Assembly (NCBI GenBank): GCA_963769255.1
Contig: CAVYKV010000001.1
Coordinates: forward strand, 2,728,001-2,792,000
Source: JAKACA01 sp963769255
Lineage (GTDB): Bacteria; Actinomycetota; Acidimicrobiia; Acidimicrobiales; Bog-793
Reading direction: 5' to 3'
DNA: 64,000 nucleotides
Under the pieces are notes generated by a model that worked only from the letters and a program-made list of their open reading frames with translations, was not told where the DNA came from and did no database searches. Shown in pieces: positions 9,382-17,025 of the stretch; positions within the stretch are counted from its first letter, which is position 1; each line of letters opens with the position of its first letter. The position numbers were made by a program, and so were the translations under genes.

Positions 9382-10203
9382 TCAGCCTGGGAGGGCGATC
9401 CGCTCCGGGTGGGCGTACACCGTGCAGCGCTCGCCCCGCAGGAAGCCCACGAGCGTCATGCCCTCCTCGTCGGCGAGGCGGGCCGCCAGCCCGCTGGCCG
9501 CCGAGATGCCCGCCACGAGGCCGATGCCGGCCCGCATGGCCTTCTGCACGATCTCGAACGAGGTGCGTCCGCTCACGAGCAGGATCATGTCGGTGAGTGG
9601 GAAACGCGACTCGAGGAGCGCCCAGCCGACGGCCTTGTCCACGGCGTTGTGCCGACCGATGTCCTCCCGCACGACGAGGACGTCTCCTTCGTAGCTGGCG
9701 AGGGCGGCGGCGTGCAGCCCGCCGGTCGCCCGGAATTGGCGTTGGCCTGCCGACAAGGCTTCGGGCAGATCGAGCAGCGTCTTCCAGGCCATCGTGCTCC
9801 CCACGCCGAGGGCGGGGTGCCCGAGCTGCCGGAGCGCCTCGATGGAGGCCGACCCGCAGATGCCGCACGACGACGACGTGAGCGTGAGCCGCTCCGCCAG
9901 GCGGCCGGGAGGAAGTGCCAGATCGACTGTCACGATGTTGTAGCGCTGCTCGCCGTCGAGGTCGGGGTCGGTGCAGTAACGCAGTGTCCTGATGCCGGCG
10001 GGGCCGTCGACGACACCCTCCGAGAGCAGCCAGCCGGCGGCCAGCTCGAAGTCGTGCCCGGGCGTCCGCATGGTCACGTTGAGGGTGCGCGGAGCGCTGT
10101 CGGGGGCGAGCCGTACCTCGAGGGGCTCCTCGACGGCGAGGTCGTCCGGGCGGCGCGCGAAGGCGCCGTCCCGCCGCTCCCACACCAGCCGAGACTCCGT
10201 CAT
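9382..10203 (-). CDS. fdhD: formate dehydrogenase accessory sulfurtransferase FdhD
   Basis: A 273-residue FdhD, which transfers sulfur from a cysteine desulfurase to the molybdenum cofactor of formate dehydrogenases. The catalytic CGICG pair is at residues 113-117. Other signatures are the TPGHDFELAAGWLLSEG block, REDIGRHNAVDKAVG, VSGRTSFEIVQKA and the C-terminal GFLRGERCTVY. It fits the formate-dehydrogenase-like molybdoenzyme at 57661-59694 in the same window. It is divergent from the acylphosphatase gene across 61 bases. Confidence 0.93.
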   Translation of the reverse strand: MTESRLVWERRDGAFARRPDDLAVEEPLEVRLAPDSAPRTLNVTMRTPGHDFELAAGWLLSEGVVDGPAGIRTLRYCTDPDLDGEQRYNIVTVDLALPPGRLAERLTLTSSSCGICGSASIEALRQLGHPALGVGSTMAWKTLLDLPEALSAGQRQFRATGGLHAAALASYEGDVLVVREDIGRHNAVDKAVGWALLESRFPLTDMILLVSGRTSFEIVQKAMRAGIGLVAGISAASGLAARLADEEGMTLVGFLRGERCTVYAHPERIALPG

Positions 10204-10264
10204 CGCCTTACACCGTAGGCATGTCCGTCGCTCCCCCGTGTCGCGAGGCCCCTAACGTGGCGCC

Positions 10265-10579
10265 GTGAGCACCGCCGATCCGCCGCGCGGGGCGCCGGCG
10301 ACGGCCACCGGCGTCGTCCGTCGCCGCCTCGTCGTCTCGGGCCGCGTGCAGGGCGTCTGGTTCCGCGAGTCGTGCCGCCGGGAGGCCGTGTCGCGATCGG
10401 TCGGGGGCTGGGTGCGCAACTGCGAGGACGGCACGGTGGAAGCCGCCTTCGAGGGCTCGCCAGCCGCCGTCGAGACGATGACCGCCTGGTGCCTCCTCGG
10501 GCCGCCTCACGCCTCCGTGACGTCGGTCGTGAGCACGGAAGAAGCGCCCATCGGGGAGGCGGCCTTCCGGGTCCGCTGA
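10265..10579 (+). CDS. acyP: acylphosphatase
   Basis: A 104-residue small enzyme that hydrolyses carboxyl-phosphate bonds such as acetyl phosphate. The signature GRVQGVWFRESCRREA holds the substrate-binding arginine, and GGWVRNCEDGTVEAAFEG holds the catalytic asparagine. The first 17 residues form a short non-conserved extension. The 3' end overlaps the convergent MFS transporter gene by 73 bases, which is unusually long. Both frames look real through the overlap, although the transporter C-terminus there is not conserved. Confidence 0.88.
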   Translation: MSTADPPRGAPATATGVVRRRLVVSGRVQGVWFRESCRREAVSRSVGGWVRNCEDGTVEAAFEGSPAAVETMTAWCLLGPPHASVTSVVSTEEAPIGEAAFRVR

Positions 10580-11799
10580 GTCTTCAGCACCGACCGCCCG
10601 GCCGCCGCGACGCCGATGGCGGCGGCCACGAGGCAGGCTCCTGCGCCGACGGCGAGCCCGACGCGCCCGTTCGACTCGGCCATGATCCAGCCGAGGAGCG
10701 GCCCTCCGAGTGGCGTCGTCCCGTTGAAGGCCACGAACCACAGCGACAGGACGCGACCGCGCATGGACGGGGCCGACTCGAGCTGCAGGGTCGTGTTGCC
10801 GGTCGCCATGAACGAGACGCTGGCGTAGCCGACGAGCGCCATCGCCACGAAGGCGAGGCCGAGCACCGGTGCGACGGCCACGAGGGCCATGGCGAGCCCG
10901 AGGCCGGTGGCGGCGATGGTGTAGGGCCGGAGACCGGTCTTGCCCCTCGTCGCCGTCACGAGCCCGCCGAGCACCGCCCCGACCCCCATGGCGCCGGTCA
11001 GGAAGCCGTAGGCCTCGGCGTTGCCGTGGAACGTCTCCTTCGCCACGACGGGCAGCACCACCTGGAATTCGTAGGCGAGGGTTCCCACGATGGCCATCAT
11101 CACGAGGGGGATGAGCAGGCGGCGATTGCCGGCGACGTAACGGAGCCCCTCACGCACCTGCCCCTTCTCGCGCCCGGCAGGCGGGCTCGGCTGCAGGAGG
11201 GCACGGTCCATCGTGACGAGGGAGTAGACGACGGCCGCGAAGCTCGCGGCGTTGAGGAGGAAGCAGATGCCGACCCCCACCGTGGCGATGAGGATGCCGG
11301 CCACCGCCGGCCCGACCGCCCGGGCGGCGTTGACCATCGTCGAGTTCAGGCTGACGGCGTTGCGCACCTCGTCCGGGCCGACCATCTCCAGCACGAAGGC
11401 TTGCCGCGACGGGTTCTCGAAGCTGTTGTTGAGCCCCAGAATGGCGGCGAGCAGGAGAATCTCCCAATACCGAACGACACCGGTCACCGTGAGGAGCCCG
11501 AGAACGAGCGCCTGCACGCCCATGGCCGACTGGAGCACGACCATGAGCCGCCGTTTGTCGACCCGGTCGGCGATCACTCCTCCGTAAGGGCCGAGCAGGA
11601 GGACGGGCAAGGTCTGCATGGCGACCACGAAGCCGAGGTCGGTGGAGGAGTGCGTGAGCACGTAGACCAGCCACGACTGGGCGACGGACTGCATCCAGGT
11701 CCCGACGAGCGAGACCGCCTGCCCCGTGTAGAAGCGCCGGAAGTTCGCGATCCCGAGCGCCGAGAAGGTTCGGCGACTGACGGAGAAGAGCCGGCTCAC
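10507..11799 (-). CDS. MFS transporter (enterobactin-exporter/MFS_3-like)
   Basis: A 430-residue major facilitator protein with about 12 hydrophobic helices. NFRRFYTGQAVSLVGTWMQ at the N-terminus and the GGVIADRVDKRRLM loop after helix 2 are typical of the MFS_3 exporter branch. The GTG start shares bases with the TGA stop of the preceding MarR gene (GTGA), so the two are translationally coupled. A MarR-MFS pair usually is a drug or metabolite efflux module derepressed by its substrate. That role is inferred from the pairing; the substrate is unknown. Confidence 0.85.
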   Translation of the reverse strand: MSRLFSVSRRTFSALGIANFRRFYTGQAVSLVGTWMQSVAQSWLVYVLTHSSTDLGFVVAMQTLPVLLLGPYGGVIADRVDKRRLMVVLQSAMGVQALVLGLLTVTGVVRYWEILLLAAILGLNNSFENPSRQAFVLEMVGPDEVRNAVSLNSTMVNAARAVGPAVAGILIATVGVGICFLLNAASFAAVVYSLVTMDRALLQPSPPAGREKGQVREGLRYVAGNRRLLIPLVMMAIVGTLAYEFQVVLPVVAKETFHGNAEAYGFLTGAMGVGAVLGGLVTATRGKTGLRPYTIAATGLGLAMALVAVAPVLGLAFVAMALVGYASVSFMATGNTTLQLESAPSMRGRVLSLWFVAFNGTTPLGGPLLGWIMAESNGRVGLAVGAGACLVAAAIGVAAAGRSVLKTQRTRKAASPMGASSVLTTDVTEA

Positions 11800-12278
11800 G
11801 GTCGAGACTCGCCTCCGGCGACGATGGGTCGCTGCATCAACCGCTCGGCGAGCTTCTCCAGCGCCGGGAGGGCAGCCACCACCGCTGCACGGTCGGCGGG
11901 TGTGAGACCTTCGAGCTCGTGCGAGAGCACGTCGGTCCGCTCGGAGCGCACCCGGTCGCGAAGCGTCTCGCCCTCCTCCGTCACCTCGACCCGGCAGACC
12001 CGTCCGTCCCTGGCATCGGCCAGCCGGCGCAGGAGACCCTGGTCCTCCAGCTTGGCGACGACGCGAGAGAGCATCGTCGGGTTGAGGCCGGACTCGCCGG
12101 CGAGCGCCGAGAGCTTCACGGGACCGACCCGCGCCACCGTGAGGAGGACGTCGACCTCGGTCGTCGTGAGCGATCCGGCTGCCGCCGTCGGCTTCAGCCG
12201 CTTGGCGAGCCGGGCGACGGCGAGTCGCAGGCGGGCCGGTGCCTCTGCCTGAACCTCGTCCACTACGACTGCTGCCAT
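11796..12278 (-). CDS. MarR family transcriptional regulator
   Basis: A 160-residue winged-helix regulator. The LTTTEVDVLLTVARVGPVKLSALAGESGLNPTMLSRVVAKLEDQGLLRR stretch covers the helix-turn-helix, and DARDGRVCRVEVTEEG is the beta-hairpin wing. I chose the ATG at 12278 because a GAAGGAG Shine-Dalgarno sequence precedes it closely; the frame is open further upstream but without family similarity. It lies directly before and overlaps the MFS gene. A perfect palindrome sits about 70 bases upstream and is the likely autoregulatory operator. Confidence 0.88.
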   Translation of the reverse strand: MAAVVVDEVQAEAPARLRLAVARLAKRLKPTAAAGSLTTTEVDVLLTVARVGPVKLSALAGESGLNPTMLSRVVAKLEDQGLLRRLADARDGRVCRVEVTEEGETLRDRVRSERTDVLSHELEGLTPADRAAVVAALPALEKLAERLMQRPIVAGGESRP

Positions 12279-12348
12279 CCCGGCTCCTTCGGAACGCCAG
12301 CCCGGTCCCGACCGGGCTCTCCCGGTCTCCCTGGCTGGACAAATTACT

Positions 12349-12364
12349 TGCTTGCTAGCAAGCA
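12349..12364. promoter_or_regulatory. MarR-type palindromic operator candidate
   Basis: The 16-bp perfect palindrome TGCTTGCTAGCAAGCA lies upstream of the MarR gene in the 214-base gap before the divergent sigma factor. TTGC/GCAA half-sites of this size are common for MarR dimers. On the minus strand a TAAGAT hexamer lies just upstream of it and could be a -10 element. It may control both divergent units. Confidence 0.6.
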
Positions 12365-12492
12365 TCTTATCAAGAGGAGGGCTCGGCCGTGCAACGTCGC
12401 GCCGCGCCGTGAGGGCTGCCACACTGTCGCCGGGCTCACGCAACCTTTTCGGCTCGTGCGGAGTGTGGACGGGTAGAGGAACGAGGTCCGCC

Positions 12493-12993
12493 GTGACCGC
12501 AGCTGACGAGTTCGCCGAGCTGTACGCGGCGAGCCGGCAACGGCTCGCCGGCCAGCTCTACGCGCTCACCGGCGACGAGCACGGCGCCTACGACCTCGTG
12601 GAGGAAGCGTTCGTCCGAACCTGGGCGAGATGGGAGCGGGTCGCCGGCTACGACGACCCGGAGGCGTTTGTGCGCCGGGTGGCCTTCAACCTCGCGAAGA
12701 GCCACTGGCGCCGCCTGAAACGGACCTTCTTCAGCCCGACGCCTCCGGAGCGGGCCGACGAAGGCGGCACCGATCCCTCCGAGCACCAGGACCTCGTGGC
12801 GGCGCTGACGACACTGCCCATGAAGGAGCGGGAGGCGCTCGTGCTGCACTACCTCGTCGGACAGAAAGTGGACGAGATCGCCCGCGGGATGCAGGTCCCC
12901 GCCGGCACCGTCAAGTCCTGGCTGTCACGGGGCCGGCAGCACCTCGCCGAGCGCCTCAGCGGCCGCGCCGAGGAGATGACGCCGTATGGATGA
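12493..12993 (+). CDS. SigE-family ECF RNA polymerase sigma factor
   Basis: A 166-residue two-domain sigma factor. Region 2 spans roughly residues 25-75, with DLVEEAFVRTWARWERV and an AFVRRVAFNLAKSHWRR block. Region 4 spans residues 100-155, with LPMKEREALVLHYLVGQKVDEIA and the recognition helix PAGTVKSWLSRGR. It resembles the SigE family of actinobacterial ECF factors. The GTG start is preceded by a GAGGAACGAGG purine-rich stretch. Its last 8 bases overlap the start of the serpin gene, so the two products are co-translated. A partner in this position is normally an anti-sigma or sensor protein. Confidence 0.88.
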   Translation: MTAADEFAELYAASRQRLAGQLYALTGDEHGAYDLVEEAFVRTWARWERVAGYDDPEAFVRRVAFNLAKSHWRRLKRTFFSPTPPERADEGGTDPSEHQDLVAALTTLPMKEREALVLHYLVGQKVDEIARGMQVPAGTVKSWLSRGRQHLAERLSGRAEEMTPYG

Positions 12994-14455
12994 GCCCAAC
13001 GACATCGTGCGGGAGGCCTTCTCGCAGCTGCAGGGACGGGGCGAAGGCGGCCACGGCTGGACCGACGCCGCCGAGCTCGCTCGGCGGGGAATCCGGCGGC
13101 GGAGGCGGCGCATCGCCGGTGCCTCCGGGGGCGGTGCCCTCCTCGTCGCCGTCGTCCTCGTCGTCGCCCTCGTCCCCTTCGGATCCGGCGGCACGAGGAA
13201 CCCCGGCACGACCGGCCCGGCACACGTCGCCCTCGGCGTGCGAACGGTCACCGGCCCCGGTGGTTCCACCCAGCTCGTGGCGGATGTGACGACGAGCCAC
13301 GCGGGCGGAGCCGGCTCGGAGGAGGCCGCTTCGGTGGCGGCCGCCGAGGAGGGTTTCTCGTTGCGACTCACGGCACTGGCCGCCGCCGGCGCCGGTGACG
13401 GCAACACCCTCGTGTCCCCCATCAGCGCTGACGCCGCCCTCGCCATGCTGGAGCTCGGCTCGGGCGGCCCGACGTTGGGCGAGCTCGCCACCACCTTGCA
13501 GACGTCCGGCCTCTCGGCGAAGGCGCAGGCGGCCGGCTGGAGCGACCTCGTGAGCTCGCTCCTCGCCGGGCAATCGCCCGGCGAGCTGCACCTCGCCGAC
13601 TCGCTCTGGGTGCAAGACGGGCTCACCGTGCAGGCGGGTTTCCTGCGGGGACTGGCCGAGAGCTTCGGGAACGACACCTACCAAGCGGACTTCCACACCG
13701 ATGCGGCCACCCGGGCCATCAACGCCTGGGTCGACGAGGAGACGGCCGGGCGGATCAGGACGCTCTACAAGCCGGGCGACCTCTCGCCGACGACCGAAGT
13801 CGTGCTGGCGAATGCCGTCCACTTCCATGCCCCCTGGAGCAAGGGCCTCTTCGGGTCCGCCACGGTCGGCAGCAGCCCCTTCTACCCGGCCTCCGGAGGC
13901 GAGGTCGCCGTGCCGACGATCACCGATCAGGACCAGCTGCTCTCGGCGACGGGACACGGCTACGAGGCGGTGCAGATCCCCTACAGCAACGGCCGCTTCG
14001 CCGCCTTGCTGGTCGAGCCGGCCGGTTCGATGGCCGGCTTCCTCGCCCACCTGACGGCGCGCTCTCTCGGGGTCATGACGAAGGCCCTGACGAGCAACTA
14101 CATCGCCTTGTCGATGCCGAAGCTGCAACTCAGCTCGCTCGGGAGCCTCGCCACACCGCTCTCGGACATGGGCATGGCGCCCCTCTTCCAATCCGCCGAC
14201 CTCGTCCCCATGCTGGGTCCTGCCATCGGCGACCAGCAGGCCATCGCCGGCGTGCAGCAAGCGGTCACGCTCGACGTGAGCCGGTGGGGGACGGACGCCG
14301 CCGCCGCCACCGGGATCAGCGTCATCCCGTCGAGCACCCGATCGGTCGAGGCGACGCTGTCGTTCGACCACCCGTACCTGTTCCTCCTGAGGGACGTGCG
14401 CACGGGCATGATCCTCTTCTCGTCGGTGGTGAACAACCCCGCCGCCGGAGCCTGA
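12986..14455 (+). CDS. membrane-tethered serpin coupled to ECF sigma factor
   Basis: A 489-residue protein with a cytoplasmic segment of about 45 residues ending in a run of arginines, one transmembrane helix (about residues 49-65), a Gly/Ser/Thr linker, and a serpin fold from about residue 120 to the end. Serpin signatures are TLVSPISADAALAML, INAWVDEETAGRI, VVLANAVHFHAPW and the C-terminal FDHPYLFLLRDVRTGMILF. The hinge GTDAAAAT (435-442) is of the small-residue, inhibitory type. By alignment with alpha-1-antitrypsin, P1-P1' would be S449-S450, but the loop after it is about three residues longer, so R452 is possible. The acidic P17 residue of many inhibitory serpins is missing. It overlaps the sigma factor gene by 8 bases. 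Confidence 0.85.
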   Translation: MDEPNDIVREAFSQLQGRGEGGHGWTDAAELARRGIRRRRRRIAGASGGGALLVAVVLVVALVPFGSGGTRNPGTTGPAHVALGVRTVTGPGGSTQLVADVTTSHAGGAGSEEAASVAAAEEGFSLRLTALAAAGAGDGNTLVSPISADAALAMLELGSGGPTLGELATTLQTSGLSAKAQAAGWSDLVSSLLAGQSPGELHLADSLWVQDGLTVQAGFLRGLAESFGNDTYQADFHTDAATRAINAWVDEETAGRIRTLYKPGDLSPTTEVVLANAVHFHAPWSKGLFGSATVGSSPFYPASGGEVAVPTITDQDQLLSATGHGYEAVQIPYSNGRFAALLVEPAGSMAGFLAHLTARSLGVMTKALTSNYIALSMPKLQLSSLGSLATPLSDMGMAPLFQSADLVPMLGPAIGDQQAIAGVQQAVTLDVSRWGTDAAAATGISVIPSSTRSVEATLSFDHPYLFLLRDVRTGMILFSSVVNNPAAGA

Positions 14456-14613
14456 AACGGCTCTCCGCTCAGCGAGGCCGGGTCCTGCCGCCGGCGGCTC
14501 ACCGCTCCAACGTGGCGAAAGGGGCGGTGAACTGACATAGAGTTGGCTCGCCGGGGATCAGGGAAGCGAGTCGCGGGTGGTCCACAAGTGAACTCCGCTG
14601 CGGGTGGGCGGGC

Positions 14614-17015
14614 GTGAAACGATTTCGGCGCGGGGCTGAACGCGCCGACACATCCAAGTCCGACCCGGATTCCGACGAGGAGCTCTCGGAGGGTTCCGCC
14701 GCCGGCGTTGCCGTCGAGGACGAGCCCGCAGGGAGCGCCGAGGAGCCGCCGGAGGCCGAACCCGAGGCCGACGCTGCTGCCGAGCCCGAGCCCGAGCCCG
14801 AGGCCGAACCCGAGGCCGACGCTGCTGCCGAGCCCGGCGACGACGAGGACGTGCAGGCCCTCGCTGCCGAGGCGGCCGAGACCGAGACCGGCGGCGCCCC
14901 GCCCCGCAACGGCAGCGCGCAATCCGATCGTGCCGCCGAGGTGCTGTTGGACGACAGCACGGCGGACGTGGAAGCCGAGCTGGCCGCGGTGGAAGCGGAG
15001 CTGGCGGCGGCGGGCGCTTCGGCAGCCGAGGCCGTCGCGGAAGACGGCGCACTTGTCGTGTCGCTAGAGCCGGAAGCGGACGAGGCGACCTCCGACCTCG
15101 GCGACACCACCGTCGAGGCCGAGCTGGCGGCGATGGCAGCCGAGGTGGCCGCCGCCGAATTGGCGACCGTGCCGGCCGCTCCGATGCCTCCCCCACCCGC
15201 ATCGGTCGTGAGCGACCCGGCGGTGCCGGCGCACCCGGCTCCTGCGGCTCCGACCCGTCCCGCCCGCACGGACCTGCCCGTGCTGCCACCAAAGCCCTTC
15301 CAGGAGGGCAGCCGGGCGAGGGGTCGCTGGTTGGCCGCCGACGGCGCCTGGGAGACCACGCTTCGGGGGCGCCAGGTGATGAACGACTCCCGCCTCTACC
15401 GGGGCGTCGCCTTCACCGAGGACGAGCGCCGGCGCCTCGAGCTCATCGGGCTGCTCCCCCCACAGGTCATCCCGATGCACGAGCAGCTCATGCGCGCCAT
15501 CGGCCAGTACCACGCCCAGCCGACGAACCTGGCGAAGAACGTCTACCTCTCACTCCTGCAGGACCGCAATGAGGTCCTCTTCTTCCGGCTGCTCGGCGAG
15601 CACCTCCCGGAGATGTTGCCCGTCGTGTACACGCCGACGGTCGGCGAAGCCATCGAGCACTTCAGCCAGGAGTACCGCCGCCCTCGCGGCGTCTTCCTCT
15701 CGGTCGACCACGTGGAGGACATCGAGCCGTCCTTGGAGGCGACGGGGCTCGCCGCCGAGGACGTCGACCTCGTCGTCGCCACCGACGGCGAGGCCATCCT
15801 CGGCATCGGGGACTGGGGCGTCGGCGGCATCAACATCTCCCTCGGCAAGCTCGCTCTCTACACCGCCGCCGGCGGCATCGACCCGAGCCGCACGGTTGCC
15901 GTCGTTCTCGACGTCGGTACGAACCGCCAGGCCCTGCTCGAGAACCCGCTCTACCTCGGCAACCGGCACGAGCGCGTCGACGAGGCCACCTACGACGCCT
16001 TCGTCGACACCTTCGTGGAGGCCGTCAGGCGGCGTTTCCCGAATGCCCTTCTCCACTGGGAGGACTTGGCCGCCCGCAACGCCAGGCGAATCCTGCAGCG
16101 CTGGCGCGGGAGATCTGCACGTTCAACGACGACATCCAAGGCACCGGCTCGGTCGCCCTCGCCGCCGTGCTCTCGGGGCTGCGCACCTTCGGCGGCCACC
16201 TGTCGGAACAGCGAGTCGTCATCGTCGGTCCCGGCACCGCCGGTGTCGGAATCGCCGAGCAGCTGCGCGACGCCATGATGGCGGACGGCCTCGACCCCGA
16301 GGAGGCACGCGGGCGCCTCTACCTCGTCGGACAGGACGGGCTCCTCGTCGAGTCGAGCCCGTCGATCGCCGACTACCAGCGCCAGCTCGCCAGGCCGGAC
16401 GGCGAGGCGGCCGCCTGGGAGCGCGACTCCGAGGGGCGGCTCGGGCTCAACGAGGTCGTGCGGGCGGTGTCGCCCACCATCCTCGTCGGCACGTCCGGGC
16501 AGCCGGGAGCCTTCACGGAGAACGCCATCCGCAACATGGCGCTCTCCTGCCGCAACCCGATCATCCTGCCCCTCTCGAACCCGTCGGACCTCGTCGAGGC
16601 GGAGCCATGGGACATCATGCAGTGGACGGGGGGCAGGGCCCTCGTGGCGACGGGCAGCCCCTTCGACCCGGTCACATACGCGTGGTCGACGCACTACATC
16701 GGGCAGGCCAACAATGCCTTCGTGTTCCCAGGCCTCGGTCTCGGCATCACCCTCGTCGGCGCCACCCGCGTGACGGACCACATGTTGACGGCGGCGGCCG
16801 AGGCCGTTTCGGCCGCCACGGACATGTCGATCGAAGGCGCACCCCTCCTGCCCGAGATCGACGCCATGCGGGCGACCTCGCTCGGCGTCGCGCAGGCCGT
16901 CGGGGAGGCGGCCATGGAGGACGGCGTCGCCCGCTGGGCACTTCCGGAGCCGGAGGCGGGCGGCATCGAGGCTGCGATGTGGAAGCCGGAGTACCGGCCG
17001 ATCCGGGCGGTCTGA
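14614..17015 (+). pseudogene. NAD-dependent malic enzyme with long acidic N-terminus, frameshifted
   Basis: Oxidative decarboxylation of malate to pyruvate. The first frame (to about 16,110) contains LLPPQVIPMHEQ, MLPVVYTPTVGEAI, GDWGVGGINISLGKL and WEDLAARNARRIL. The second contains EICTFNDDIQGTGSVAL, VGPGTAGVGIAEQL and PIILPLSNPS. Both halves are well conserved and one base is missing at about 16,104-16,112; a four-G run read as three, two bases before a GATC, would explain it. About 210 residues rich in Glu, Ala and Pro precede the catalytic part, which is absent from ordinary malic enzymes. The GTG at 14614 gives this long form. A start near 15,290 cannot be excluded. Confidence 0.82.
14752..14836 (+). 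repeat. tandem 48-bp-period repeat inside malic enzyme N-terminus
   Basis: A 37-base sequence at 14752-14788 recurs exactly at 14800-14836. It encodes two copies of an acidic EAEPEADAAAEP-type block in frame. The period is 48 bases (16 codons), so copy-number change would lengthen or shorten the linker without a frameshift. Confidence 0.8.
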
Positions 17016-17025
17016 CGCCCGGGCC

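Noticed and set aside
12352..12492. Longer N-terminus for the ECF sigma factor
   Set aside because: The extension would run through the MarR palindrome and lacks sigma similarity. GTG at 12493 gives the normal family length.
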